A program made the translations under genes and the position numbers. The notes under the pieces are model-generated. The model was given only the letters and a program-made list of their open reading frames with translations, searched no databases and was not told where the DNA came from. 51,777 bases of DNA from an uncultured Rhodocyclaceae bacterium (lineage in GTDB: Bacteria > Pseudomonadota > Gammaproteobacteria > Burkholderiales > Rhodocyclaceae): assembly GCA_937892345.1 (NCBI GenBank), contig CALAGF010000261.1:1-51777 (forward strand). The letters are read 5' to 3'. Of the stretch, positions 16,058 through 25,116 are shown one piece after another (position 1 is the stretch's first letter; every line of letters begins with the position of its first letter).

Positions 16058-17470
16058 CTACTCTCCCGCGTGCTCCTTGCCGCCATCGATACCCAGCTCT
16101 GCAATCTTGCGGGTGATGGTATTACGCCCAATGCCCAGCGCCTGCGCCGCTTCGATCCGGCGGCCACCCGTATGCGTCAGCGCGCGGGCGATGAGAATGC
16201 GCTCAAAAACCTGCGACAGAACGCCGTGGACATCAGGCACAGCCTGCGCAAGCATCCGGTCAACCTCACCCTCGAGCGCATTTTCCCAATTCGTCGCCAC
16301 AGCCATGGGTGCCGCGTCCCGCAACTCACCCGGCAAATCGCCCACTTCCACCTGCTGACCCGGCGCCATCACGGTCAGCCAGTGACACAGATTTTCGAGT
16401 TGTCGGACGTTGCCCTGAAACTCCAGCGCCGTCAGATACTTGAGCGCGGCATCGGACAGACGCTTGGTTTCCACGCTCAACTCACGAGCACTTTTTTGCA
16501 GAAAATGCCGAGCCAGCAAGGGAATATCTTCGCGACGCTCACGCAGCGCCGGCAAACGGATACGAATCACATTCAGCCGGTGAAAAAGATCTTCGCGGAA
16601 CAAACCGTCCTTGACCCGCGTTTCGAGATTCTGGTGGGTCGCCGCGATGACGCGAACGTTGGCCTTGATCGGCGAATGTCCGCCAACCCGGTAGAAGTGG
16701 CCATCGGAAAGCACGCGCAACAGGCGGGTTTGCAGTTCCGAAGGCATGTCGCCGATTTCATCGAGAAACAAGGTACCGCCCTCGGCCTGCTCAAAGCGTC
16801 CGCGACGTTGAGCTTGTGCGCCGGTAAAGGCACCCCGCTCATGGCCGAAAAGTTCGGACTCCAGCAAATCCTTGGGAATCGCCGCCGTATTGATCGCAAT
16901 AAAGGATTTGTCAGCACGCGGGCTGTGACGATGCAAAGCTCTTGCGACCAGCTCCTTGCCCGAACCGGACTCGCCAGTAATCAGCACGGTAGCATGCGAC
17001 AGTGCCAGACGGCCGATTGCCCGGAACACCTCCTGCATGGCCGGCGCCTGCCCGAGAATTTCCGGAACCAGCCCCTCTTCCTCCAACGCACCACTCTGGT
17101 GCATTGACTCATCAATAGCCCGCCGGATCAGTTCAACCGCCTGATCGACGTCAAACGGTTTGGGCAGGTACTCAAAGGCCCCCCCCTGGAATGCAGCAAC
17201 CGCACTTTCCAGATCGGAATAGGCCGTCATGATAATGACCGGCACCGACGGAAAACGGGTTTTGACCTCCTGCAACAACTCAAGGCCGGACTGGCCGGGC
17301 ATGCGAATATCGGACAACAGCACCTGCGGGGGCTCGATACCCTGTTCCAGCTGGGAAATGGCTTCGCTGGCCGAGGCATAGCTCTTGAAAGGGATGCCCT
17401 CGCGCGACAGGGTCTTTTCCAGCACCCAGCGAATGGAGCGATCGTCATCTACGATCCAGACAGGTTTCAT
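16058..17470 (-). CDS. ntrC: Nitrogen regulatory response regulator NtrC
   Basis: The 470-residue sigma-54 activator turns on nitrogen genes when phosphorylated by NtrB. The receiver domain (1-115) has the acidic pocket VDDD at residues 8-10 and the phospho-acceptor Asp54 in LLSDIRMPG, the same number as E. coli NtrC, which supports this start over the in-frame Met codons at 17485 and 17515. The AAA+ domain has the Walker A GESGSGKE, the sigma-54 contact loop ELFGHERGAFTGA and the Walker B GGTLFLDEIGDMP. The Fis-type helix-turn-helix is at the C-terminus (ALGIGRNTITRKIAELG). It follows ntrB by 66 bases. Its own DNA sites are visible upstream of glnA at 25071-25116. Confidence 0.96.
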   Translation of the reverse strand: MKPVWIVDDDRSIRWVLEKTLSREGIPFKSYASASEAISQLEQGIEPPQVLLSDIRMPGQSGLELLQEVKTRFPSVPVIIMTAYSDLESAVAAFQGGAFEYLPKPFDVDQAVELIRRAIDESMHQSGALEEEGLVPEILGQAPAMQEVFRAIGRLALSHATVLITGESGSGKELVARALHRHSPRADKSFIAINTAAIPKDLLESELFGHERGAFTGAQAQRRGRFEQAEGGTLFLDEIGDMPSELQTRLLRVLSDGHFYRVGGHSPIKANVRVIAATHQNLETRVKDGLFREDLFHRLNVIRIRLPALRERREDIPLLARHFLQKSARELSVETKRLSDAALKYLTALEFQGNVRQLENLCHWLTVMAPGQQVEVGDLPGELRDAAPMAVATNWENALEGEVDRMLAQAVPDVHGVLSQVFERILIARALTHTGGRRIEAAQALGIGRNTITRKIAELGIDGGKEHAGE

Positions 17471-17536
17471 GTGTTCCGGTCTCATCTTGTCGTTTGAATG
17501 CCTCACATCAAGCAAAACTCAGGCCTGATGTGTAAA

Positions 17537-18598
17537 TCATTCACCTTCTACTGGAAGGCGCAAAGTAAAGACGGTATTTCCCGGATGACTGGCGCAATCG
17601 ATGGTGCCGTGGTGATGCTGGATAAAGTTCTGGGCAATGGTCAAGCCCAGCCCGCTTCCGCCCTCGCGGCCGGAGACCAAGGGATAGAACATGCGCTCAC
17701 GGATGGTGTCCGGAATCCCCGGACCGTTATCGATGACCTTGATTTCCATTGCCAGCCGGTAGCGTTTCTTGGCCAGCGTCACCTGGCGCAAGGCACGCGT
17801 ACGCAAAATGATCTCACCTTCACCGAGCATGGCCTGCGCGGCATTGCGGGCAATATTGAGCACCGCCTGAATCAGCTGCTCACGGTCGCCCACCAGTTCC
17901 GGCAGGCTGGTATCGTAATCTCGCTGCACCGCGAGCGAACCCGGAAACTCTGCCCGCAAGAGGCTGCGCACCCGCTCGAGGATTTCGTGAATATTGACGG
18001 TTGCCGGCAACATCGGGCGATGCGGCGTCAATAAACGCTGCATCAAATCCTGCAGGCGGTCGGCCTCCTTGATGATGACCTGGGTGTACTCCTTGAGCGA
18101 CGCATTGCTCAGTTCGTGCTCAAGCAACTGCGCAGCTCCCCGAATACCGCCGAGCGGATTCTTGATTTCGTGCGCAAGATTGCGGATCAGCTCACGGCTT
18201 GCTTGCTGCTGCTCAAGCAGGCGTTCTTCACGGGTTGCAGCAAGATGGTGCTGTATCGGCTGCAACTCAAGCAGCAGACGCATACCGGCGGCAATCTCGG
18301 GACGCAAGGGCGTCACCGTGCAGTTCAGGTGCAAGGTCTCACCGTCACTGCGTACCAGCGCGATATTCTGGCCGGTGTACCCCCAGTTGTTGTTCAAGCC
18401 GTTGTCCAAGGCCGCTTGCAGGGTACTCGAGCAGGTGCAGATATCGACCAGACGTCGGCCGAGAACGGCGCGACTGCTCACGGCCAGAAGGTTCTCGCCC
18501 GAAGGATTGAGGTAACGGATCTGCTCACTCTCATCAATCAGCAGCACGGCGGAAGCCAGCAAATCCAGTCCGGCAAAATTGGCATGGGTCACGTTCAT
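17537..18598 (-). CDS. ntrB: Nitrogen regulatory sensor kinase NtrB
   Basis: This 353-residue soluble histidine kinase/phosphatase, under PII control, phosphorylates NtrC. It has an N-terminal PAS-like domain (about 1-120: LLIDESEQIRYLNPSGENLL), the phospho-accepting His143 in RNLAHEIKNPLGGIRGAAQLL, and the ATPase boxes N (VLNIARNAAQAM) and G1/G2 (VIDNGPGIPD, GREGGSGLGLTIAQ). E. coli NtrB has 349 residues with His139. The start at 18598 gives the family length, although an open frame extends further upstream without similarity. It is divergent from the RND efflux operon, with 100 bases between them. Confidence 0.95.
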   Translation of the reverse strand: MNVTHANFAGLDLLASAVLLIDESEQIRYLNPSGENLLAVSSRAVLGRRLVDICTCSSTLQAALDNGLNNNWGYTGQNIALVRSDGETLHLNCTVTPLRPEIAAGMRLLLELQPIQHHLAATREERLLEQQQASRELIRNLAHEIKNPLGGIRGAAQLLEHELSNASLKEYTQVIIKEADRLQDLMQRLLTPHRPMLPATVNIHEILERVRSLLRAEFPGSLAVQRDYDTSLPELVGDREQLIQAVLNIARNAAQAMLGEGEIILRTRALRQVTLAKKRYRLAMEIKVIDNGPGIPDTIRERMFYPLVSGREGGSGLGLTIAQNFIQHHHGTIDCASHPGNTVFTLRLPVEGE

Positions 18599-18640
18599 GC
18601 GCTGCATTGTAACGACTCGGTGTAAAAATCGACATGCAAC

Positions 18641-18670
18641 TTGCCCTTCAGCCCTGCGCTTCATTATGAT
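18641..18670 (+). promoter_or_regulatory. Sigma-70-type promoter of the RND efflux operon
   Basis: TTGCCC (18641-18646) and TATGAT (18665-18670) are 18 bases apart, 28 bases before the adaptor gene start. It is a plausible housekeeping promoter, called by eye. Confidence 0.5.
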
Positions 18671-18679
18671 CCGTGGATC
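18668..18679. promoter_or_regulatory. Small palindrome at the expected efflux-operon transcription start
   Basis: GATCC and GGATC flank a central GT, overlapping the -10 box and the likely start site. A repressor site here would make sense for an efflux pump, but no TetR- or MarR-type gene is adjacent. Confidence 0.35.
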
Positions 18680-18698
18680 ACTCTGCCTCAAAGATGCC

Positions 18699-19784
18699 AT
18701 GCGCTTCCCGCCCCTTGCCCTGCCGGGCCTGATTCTCTGCACCATACTCGTTGGCGGCTGTCGCGAACCGGACACTAACCCCTCCCAAAAGCGCACCGTT
18801 CTGGTGCAAACAGCCACTGGCGCACAAAACCAGGGCAGCAGCTATCCAGGCGAAATTCGCGCACGCCACGAAACAGATCTTGCCTTCCGCGTGAGTGGAA
18901 AAATCCAGTCGCGATGGGTCGATCCCGGCACCATCATCAAACCGGGACAGCCGCTCGCCGCACTTGATCCGGCCGATCTTCGCCTGGCCACACAAGCAGC
19001 GGCCGCCCAACTGTCCGCGGCAGAAAGCGACGCACGTACCGCCTTGGCGGAACGCAACCGTCAGGCCGAATTGCTGGCGCGAAAATTCATTAGCCAAACA
19101 GCCTTTGAACTGAAGGAAAATGCCTTGCAAGCCGCACGCGGGCGACTTGAACAGGCACGCAGCCAACATCAGATCAGCACACATCAAGGGAATTACGGCA
19201 CACTCAGCAGCGACTTTGCCGGCGTGGTCAGCGCGGTACTCGCCGAGCCTGGACAAGTCGTTGCTGCCGGGCAGCCCGTCGTGCGCATTGCCCGACCGGA
19301 AGAGAAGGAAATTCTGATCGCGGTTCCCGAAAGTCGCCTCGGCGAATTCCGGGCAGCACGCGAGTTCACGGTCAACACCTGGGCGGAGCCAAAAATCGCG
19401 ATTCGAGGCACACTCCGCGAACTCTCGCCGGTCGCCGATCCGGCAACCCGGACTTATCCGGCACGCATCCGTCTGATTGATCCACCAGCCAGCCTGCAAC
19501 TGGGCATGAGCGCCCGAGCCAGCGTCGCCGGAGACCAGGACGGCACCGTGAGCGTCGCGCTGGCCGCCGTCAGCGATCAGGGACAAGGGCCGTTTGTATG
19601 GACCATCGTTGGTGGACAGGTCGTTCGGACGCCAGTCGAAGTCGCGGGGTTTTCGGGCAAAGAGGCCCTCATCCGCAAGGGCTTGAAGGTCGGAGATGTT
19701 GTGGTTGCCGCGGGCGTCGGCAGGCTGACTGAAGGTGAATCGGTACTGACCGAAACGCTGGTCACCCCCGCAGAACAGCGCTGA
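18699..19784 (+). CDS. RND efflux periplasmic adaptor lipoprotein
   Basis: The 361-residue membrane fusion protein bridges an RND pump to an outer-membrane channel. It has a lipoprotein signal with lipobox LVGGC, a barrel-sandwich half-motif (EIRARHETDLAFRVSGKI), a helical hairpin of about 60 residues (QAAAAQLSAAESDARTALAE onward), the second half-motif DFAGVVSAVLAEPGQVV, then beta-barrel and membrane-proximal domains. The family is MexC/AcrA-like. The start at 18699 is chosen because the signal peptide begins there, and an in-frame Met at 18666 is less likely. It ends 1 base before the pump gene. No outer-membrane factor gene follows, so a TolC-type partner must be encoded elsewhere. Confidence 0.9.
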   Translation: MRFPPLALPGLILCTILVGGCREPDTNPSQKRTVLVQTATGAQNQGSSYPGEIRARHETDLAFRVSGKIQSRWVDPGTIIKPGQPLAALDPADLRLATQAAAAQLSAAESDARTALAERNRQAELLARKFISQTAFELKENALQAARGRLEQARSQHQISTHQGNYGTLSSDFAGVVSAVLAEPGQVVAAGQPVVRIARPEEKEILIAVPESRLGEFRAAREFTVNTWAEPKIAIRGTLRELSPVADPATRTYPARIRLIDPPASLQLGMSARASVAGDQDGTVSVALAAVSDQGQGPFVWTIVGGQVVRTPVEVAGFSGKEALIRKGLKVGDVVVAAGVGRLTEGESVLTETLVTPAEQR

Positions 19785-19785
19785 A

Positions 19786-22700
19786 ATGAATTCCCGCTTC
19801 AACCTGTCGGACTGGACGCTCCATCACCGCACGCTGGTCGGTTACTTTCTGTTCGCCATTGCCCTGATGGGCGTCTTCGCCTACGGGCAACTGAGCCAGG
19901 CGGAAGACCCGCCGTTCACCTTCAAGCTGATGGTTGTCCGCACCTTCTGGCCAGGCGCCACCGCGCAGCAGGTTGCGCAACAACTGACCGAGCGCATCGA
20001 GAAAAAGCTGCAGGAAACGCCGCATATCGACCGGATTTCGAGTTATTCCCGCCCCGGCGAGTCGACCGTCATGTTCTTTGCCAAGGACAGCACGCCGCCC
20101 AAGGAGATGCCCAATGTCTTTTATCAGGTGCGAAAAAAGATCGGAGACATTCGCCAGAGCCTGCCTGAAGGCATTCAAGGCCCGTATTTCAATGACGAGT
20201 TCGGCGACGTTTTCGGCAATATCTATGCGTTGACCGCAGAAGGCCTGGACGAAGCCCAGCTAAAGGATATGGCCGAGCGCATTCGCGATGATCTTTTGCG
20301 CATCCCCGATGTCAGCAAAGTGGATTTACTCGGCGTCCAAGATGAAAAGCTGTTCATCGACCTCTCGGGAAAACGGCTGGCCAGCCTGGGCATCGACCCA
20401 GCCAGTATCGCTCAGGCGATTGCCCAACAAAATGCCGTGCTCGGCGCGGGTTACTACGAGACCGCAAGCCAGCGCATCCAGATTCGCCCCAGCGGTGCAT
20501 TTGACCGCCCCGAAGCCATTGCCGACGTCCTGATTCGCCTCAACGGCCGCAGCATACGACTGGGCGATATCGCTGAAATCCATCGCGGCCACATCGACCC
20601 ACCCAACCCGCGCGTGCGCTTTGGCGGCCATCCCGCACTGGGCATCGCCGTCTCGATGACAGCCGGCGGCGACATCATCCAGCTCGGCAAACATCTTGAA
20701 GCCCATTTCGCCCAATTGCGCACAACGCTGCCCGTTGGGGTCGAAATTTCCGCGGCAACCAGTCAACCGGACGCAGTCAAGCGCTCGGTTAACGCATTCG
20801 TGCAGGCACTGGCGGAAGCGGTGGCAGTCGTCCTGCTGGTGACTTTTATCAGCTTGGGCATGCGCACCGGCATGGTGGTCGCCGTTTCCATTCCACTGGT
20901 ACTGGCCGCCTGCTTCCTCGCCATGAATGCCTTTGGCGTTGGCTTGCACAAGGTTTCGCTCGGCGCACTGGTGCTGGCGCTGGGCCTGTTGGTCGACGAC
21001 GCAATCATCGCCGTTGAAATGATGTGGGTGAAGATGGAACAAGGCTGGGAGCGTACCCGGGCTGCGTCCTTCGCCTACACCAGCACCGCCGGCCCGATGC
21101 TGTCCGGTACGCTGGTCACCGTAGCCGGTTTCCTGCCGATCGCACTGGCCAAATCCTCGACCGGCGAATATGCCTTCGCTTTTTTCCAGATCAACGCCAT
21201 CGCCCTCATCATTTCCTGGCTGGCCGCTGTCGTGGCCATTCCATGGCTGGGCTACAAGCTCCTGCCCGATCCGCGTGCGCCACGCACGCTACCCGCTCTC
21301 CTGGCACGCCTGCCGGGGCTGGAAGCGTGGCATCAACGGCAACAGGCAAAGCGTCACGACAGCGACCAGGATGTCTACGCAACGCCTTTTTATGAGCGCT
21401 TTGGCAAAGCGGTTGGATTCTGCGTCGATCATCGCTGGCTGACGATCGCAGTCACCCTGATGCTCTTCATTTTGTCGATTGTCGGCATGAGCAAGGTCCA
21501 GAAACAGTTCTTTCCCAATTCCACCCGCCTTGAACTCAACGTCGAGCTGCGCCTGCCAGAAGGCGCTTCCCTGCCAGCAATCGAACACGAAGTGGCAAGC
21601 CTGGAAAACTGGCTGCTCGCCGACCAGCAACAACAGCCGGACGTCAGCCACTTCATGTCTTATATCGGCAGCGGAGCGCCCCGGTATTTCCTCAGCCTGG
21701 ACCAACAACTGCCTGCCAGCAACGTCGGCCAGCTGGTCATTGAAACCCGTAATGTTGCCGCGCGCGAAGCCTTGCGCGGTCGACTGATCGCGTATTACGA
21801 AAACCGCCACGACGACGTTCGCGCCAATATCGCCCGCATCGAAAATGGCCCGCCAGTCGGTTATCCCGTGCAGTATCGCGTCAGCGGAGAGAACGTCGAG
21901 CAGCTACGCAAGAGTGCCGAAGCGATTGCCAGCCTCATGCGCAGCGATCCCGCGCTGAGCAACGTCAATTTCGACTGGTTCGCATTATCCAAGGCGGTCC
22001 GCATCGACATCGATCAGGAGAAAATCCGCCTGCTTGGCATTACGGATAGCGATATTGCCCGCAGCCTCAACCTGGCACTGAACGGACAAAATGTGAGTGT
22101 GCTGCGTGAAGGCAGCAAGCAGATCGACATCGTATTGCGCGGCGACCGCTCGGATCGCGAGAACGTCGCCGCCCTTGCGGAAATCACGGTCCCTACCCGC
22201 GCCGGAAAAAGCGTCCCCCTGTCGCAGATTGCCCGACTTGAACATGGTTTTGAGCCCGGCATGATCTGGCGCCGTGATCGTGTTCCGACCATCACCGTGC
22301 GCGCCAACCTCTACGGCACAATTCAGCCGGCAACCGTCGTCAGTCGCCTAGCGCCGCAAATTGCTGCGCTCCAGGCGGCCTTGCCTGCCGGCACCAAAAT
22401 TGCGACCGGTGGCTCGGTAGAAGAATCGGGCAAAGGCTCGGCCTCGGTTGCGGCAGGCATCCCTGTCTTCCTGCTGGTGGTCATCACCATCCTGATGATT
22501 CAGCTTCAGAATGTCTCTCGCGTGGTGATGGTACTCATGACCGCTCCTTTGGGCATGATAGGCATCTCGCTCTTCCTGCTGGTCTTCAATCAGCCCTTCG
22601 GCTTCATGGCGCTACTCGGGACGATCGCGCTGTTTGGCATGATCATGCGTAACTCGATCATCCTGGTCGACCAGATCGAACAGGATCTGGCCAGCGGCAA

Positions 22701-22923
22701 ACCCCGCCGGCAAGCCATTGTGGAATCGACGGTTCGCCGCTTCCGCCCGATTGTACTGACCGCAGCGGCTGCGGTTCTGGCCATGATTCCGCTATCACGC
22801 AATGATTTCTTCGGTCCGATGGCGGTCGCCATCATGGGTGGCCTGCTGGTTGCAACCGCATTAACCTTGCTCTTTTTGCCAGCGCTCTACGCTGCCTGGA
22901 ACAAGCTTGGCCAAACCGGCTAG
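19786..22923 (+). CDS. RND (HAE1-type) efflux pump permease
   Basis: The 1045-residue inner-membrane pump exports hydrophobic or amphiphilic compounds using proton flow. It has the usual twelve membrane helices in two halves, each with a large periplasmic loop. The proton-relay Asp pair of helix 4 is present in LGLLVDDAIIAVEMM. In helix 10, where AcrB has Lys940, this protein has Arg (FGMIMRNSIILVDQIEQ), a variant also met in other RND subgroups. The substrate cannot be predicted. Its stop codon shares the bases CTAG at 22920-22923 with the stop of the convergent DUF4124 gene, leaving no room for a terminator between them. The pump pair separates ntrBC from glnA. Confidence 0.93.
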   Translation: MNSRFNLSDWTLHHRTLVGYFLFAIALMGVFAYGQLSQAEDPPFTFKLMVVRTFWPGATAQQVAQQLTERIEKKLQETPHIDRISSYSRPGESTVMFFAKDSTPPKEMPNVFYQVRKKIGDIRQSLPEGIQGPYFNDEFGDVFGNIYALTAEGLDEAQLKDMAERIRDDLLRIPDVSKVDLLGVQDEKLFIDLSGKRLASLGIDPASIAQAIAQQNAVLGAGYYETASQRIQIRPSGAFDRPEAIADVLIRLNGRSIRLGDIAEIHRGHIDPPNPRVRFGGHPALGIAVSMTAGGDIIQLGKHLEAHFAQLRTTLPVGVEISAATSQPDAVKRSVNAFVQALAEAVAVVLLVTFISLGMRTGMVVAVSIPLVLAACFLAMNAFGVGLHKVSLGALVLALGLLVDDAIIAVEMMWVKMEQGWERTRAASFAYTSTAGPMLSGTLVTVAGFLPIALAKSSTGEYAFAFFQINAIALIISWLAAVVAIPWLGYKLLPDPRAPRTLPALLARLPGLEAWHQRQQAKRHDSDQDVYATPFYERFGKAVGFCVDHRWLTIAVTLMLFILSIVGMSKVQKQFFPNSTRLELNVELRLPEGASLPAIEHEVASLENWLLADQQQQPDVSHFMSYIGSGAPRYFLSLDQQLPASNVGQLVIETRNVAAREALRGRLIAYYENRHDDVRANIARIENGPPVGYPVQYRVSGENVEQLRKSAEAIASLMRSDPALSNVNFDWFALSKAVRIDIDQEKIRLLGITDSDIARSLNLALNGQNVSVLREGSKQIDIVLRGDRSDRENVAALAEITVPTRAGKSVPLSQIARLEHGFEPGMIWRRDRVPTITVRANLYGTIQPATVVSRLAPQIAALQAALPAGTKIATGGSVEESGKGSASVAAGIPVFLLVVITILMIQLQNVSRVVMVLMTAPLGMIGISLFLLVFNQPFGFMALLGTIALFGMIMRNSIILVDQIEQDLASGKPRRQAIVESTVRRFRPIVLTAAAAVLAMIPLSRNDFFGPMAVAIMGGLLVATALTLLFLPALYAAWNKLGQTG

Positions 22924-23393
22924 CGCAAACTCGCCAACTCTTTCTGCAGCGCCTGAATATTGCGTTCATGCTGGGCCACGCGATCCCGGTAGGGCGCCAA
23001 ACGATCCGCCGAACCTTGCGGTGCCTTGATCGACTCCTGTTCGGCCAGATCACGCCGCGCACGCTCCATCCCCTGCTGTTCGGTTGCCAACTCCTGTTCA
23101 AGGATGTGGCGACGGTCACCATCCCGAGTCCGCTGCGTGCCTTCACTGACCCTGGGGAAACCTGCAGGCGATGGTGTCGTGCTGAGCACCCGTGCCCTGG
23201 TGCTGCCGGAAGAGGCTGCCGTTGCCGGCGCGGGATTCTCGGGCGCACTGACAATTGCCTTGCAATTCTTGTCGACCCTGGCACTTGAAATCAGGGTACC
23301 GCCATTGGCATCAATGCATTTATAGATGCTCTGGGCAAAGGCCGGCGCAGCACCAAAGGCCAGGAGCATGGCAAACAATCCGTGTTTCATCAT
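22920..23393 (-). CDS. DUF4124 secreted protein with C-terminal coiled coil
   Basis: The 157-residue protein has a clear signal peptide (MLLAFGAAPAFAQ) and, just after it, the DUF4124 core IYKCIDANGGTLISSA, with a cysteine pair (also DKNCKAI). This is followed by a Pro/Ala/Ser linker and a charged helix from about residue 90 to the end (EQELATEQQGMERARRDLAEQE and a second heptad stretch) that should form a coiled coil. DUF4124 proteins are periplasmic and of unknown function. It is downstream of glnA on the same strand, behind the glnA terminator, a neighbourhood often seen in betaproteobacteria. Confidence 0.85.
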   Translation of the reverse strand: MMKHGLFAMLLAFGAAPAFAQSIYKCIDANGGTLISSARVDKNCKAIVSAPENPAPATAASSGSTRARVLSTTPSPAGFPRVSEGTQRTRDGDRRHILEQELATEQQGMERARRDLAEQESIKAPQGSADRLAPYRDRVAQHERNIQALQKELASLR

Positions 23394-23455
23394 CGTCTAT
23401 CCTTTTGATCCGCGAAGTTTACCGGACAAGCCATCCTTGCAATCAGAATGTAAAC

Positions 23456-23484
23456 GTAAAAAAGGGCGGGTCACCCCGCCCTTT
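23456..23484 (-). terminator. Rho-independent terminator of glnA
   Basis: On the minus strand AAAGGGCGGG (23484-23475) pairs perfectly with CCCGCCCTTT (23470-23461) over a GTGA loop, and a run of T continues the second arm. It starts 17 bases after the glnA stop codon. Confidence 0.93.
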
Positions 23485-23500
23485 CACTGACTATCGCAGA

Positions 23501-24916
23501 TTAGCAGCTGTAGTACAGATCGAACTCAACCGGGTGAGTCGTCATGCGAACCTTGTTCACTTCATCCATCTTCAGGGCGATATAGGAATCGATCCAGTCG
23601 TTGGAGAAGACACCGCCACGGGTGAGGAACTCATGGTCAGCATCCAGAGCAGCCAGGGCTTCTTCGAGAGAAGCACAGACGGTCGGGATCGCTGCATCTT
23701 CTTCCGGCGGCAGATCGTACAGGTTCTTGGAAGCCGGATCGCCCGGGTGGATCTTGTTCTGGATACCATCCAGGCCGGCCATCAGCAGGGCGGCGAAGCA
23801 CAGGTACGGATTGGCGATCGGATCCGGGAAGCGGGTCTCGATACGACGAGCCTTGGTGGAGGCAACGTACGGAATGCGGATGGAAGCAGAACGGTTCTTG
23901 GCGGAGTAAGCCAGCTTGACCGGTGCTTCGTAGTGCGGAACCAGACGCTTGTAGGAGTTGGTACCCGGATTGGTGATGGCGTTCAGGGCCTTGGCGTGCT
24001 TGATGATGCCGCCGATGTAGAACAGGGCGGTTTCAGACAGACCAGCATAGCCGTCACCGGCGAACAGGTTCTTGCCGTCCTTCCAGATGGACTGGTGAAC
24101 GTGCATGCCGGAACCGTTGTCGCCAACGATGGGCTTCGGCATGAAGGTGGCGGTCTTGCCGTACTGGTGAGCAACATTGTGCACCACGTACTTCAGGATC
24201 TGGGTCTGGTCAGCACGCTTGACCAGGGTGTTGAACACGGTACCGATTTCGCACTGACCGGCAGTAGCGACTTCGTGGTGATGAACTTCAACCGGGCAGC
24301 CAAGGGCTTCCAGGGTCAGCACCATGGCCGAACGGATGTCGTGCAGGCTGTCAACCGGGGGAACCGGGAAGTAGCCGCCCTTGACGGTCGGACGGTGGCC
24401 GGTGGAACCGTTGCCATCGCTCTTCTCACCAGAACCCCAAGCCGCTTCAGCGGAATGGATCTTCAGGGAGCAGCCGGACATGTCGACATTCCACTCAACG
24501 CCGTCAAAGATGAAGAATTCGGGTTCCGGACCGAAGTAGGCGGTATCGCCAATGCCGGAAGACTTCAGATAGGCTTCAGCGCGCTTGGCGATGGAGCGCG
24601 GATCGCGGTCATAGCCACGGCCGTCGGTCGGGTCGATCACGTCACAGGTCAGAACGACAGTGGTTTCGTCGAAGAACGGATCGATGTAAGCGGTAGCCGG
24701 ATCCGGATTCAGTTGCATGTCGGAAGCCTGAATACCCTTCCAGCCAGCAATGGAGGAACCGTCGAAAGCGTGACCGTTTTCGAACTTGTCTTCGCTGAAG
24801 GCGGAGACCGGCACGGTGACGTGCTGTTCTTTGCCACGGGTATCGGTAAAGCGGAAATCGACGAACTTTGCGTCGTTTTCCTTGATCATGTTGATCACGT
24901 CTTGCGGGGTTGCCAT
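23501..24916 (-). CDS. glnA: Glutamine synthetase type I
   Basis: This 471-residue enzyme makes glutamine from glutamate, ammonia and ATP, the main ammonium assimilation step. Motifs are FDGSSIAGWKGIQASDM (latch), FGPEPEFFIFD (metal ligands), NGSGMHVHQSIW, the ATP site KRLVPHYEAPV and the adenylylation loop NLYDLPPEE with Tyr400, so it is a GSI-beta form controlled by GlnE. The start at 24916 has AGGAG upstream at good spacing, and the longer frame to 24964 lies within the leader. Upstream are a sigma-54 promoter and two NtrC sites, and downstream a strong terminator. The ntrBC genes for its regulators are 5 kb away on the same strand, beyond the RND operon. Confidence 0.98.
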   Translation of the reverse strand: MATPQDVINMIKENDAKFVDFRFTDTRGKEQHVTVPVSAFSEDKFENGHAFDGSSIAGWKGIQASDMQLNPDPATAYIDPFFDETTVVLTCDVIDPTDGRGYDRDPRSIAKRAEAYLKSSGIGDTAYFGPEPEFFIFDGVEWNVDMSGCSLKIHSAEAAWGSGEKSDGNGSTGHRPTVKGGYFPVPPVDSLHDIRSAMVLTLEALGCPVEVHHHEVATAGQCEIGTVFNTLVKRADQTQILKYVVHNVAHQYGKTATFMPKPIVGDNGSGMHVHQSIWKDGKNLFAGDGYAGLSETALFYIGGIIKHAKALNAITNPGTNSYKRLVPHYEAPVKLAYSAKNRSASIRIPYVASTKARRIETRFPDPIANPYLCFAALLMAGLDGIQNKIHPGDPASKNLYDLPPEEDAAIPTVCASLEEALAALDADHEFLTRGGVFSNDWIDSYIALKMDEVNKVRMTTHPVEFDLYYSC

Positions 24917-24990
24917 AAGCGTCAGTCTCCTAAGAAAACACGTTGCCGGTCTGTCCGGCACCAATCAAAAAATCTCGGCAGAAACGGCTG

Positions 24991-25006
24991 AGCAGAAAGC
25001 ATGCCA
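24991..25006 (-). promoter_or_regulatory. Sigma-54 promoter of glnA
   Basis: On the minus strand TGGCATGCTTTCTGCT matches the -24/-12 consensus with the required GG-N10-GC spacing. Transcription would start near 24979, giving a leader of about 63 bases before the glnA ATG. Confidence 0.8.
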
Positions 25007-25070
25007 TCCGTTGTCAGCAGCAATTAGTATTTTGCCACAAGGGTATAGGGAAACACACAGGAAACAAGGC

Positions 25071-25085
25071 GCACCATCAGAGTGC
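25071..25085. promoter_or_regulatory. NtrC binding site, proximal
   Basis: GCACCATCAGAGTGC matches the NtrC dyad GCAC-N7-GTGC. Its centre is about 99 bases upstream of the predicted sigma-54 start of glnA. Confidence 0.75.
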
Positions 25086-25101
25086 GCAAAAGCAGGGCTG
25101 C

Positions 25102-25116
25102 GCACTAGTTTGGTGC
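25102..25116. promoter_or_regulatory. NtrC binding site, distal, overlapping the stop codon of the CDF gene
   Basis: GCACTAGTTTGGTGC is a second GCAC-N7-GTGC dyad whose centre is 31 bases (three helical turns) from the first, about 130 bases upstream of the start. In E. coli glnA the two strong NtrC sites are 32 bases apart at about -108 and -140. The stop codon (25105-25107) of the transporter gene lies within the site. Confidence 0.8.

Noticed and set aside
23255..24991. Open frame of 578 codons on the plus strand opposite glnA
   Set aside because: It mirrors glnA, which is beyond doubt. No ribosome site or domain is seen.
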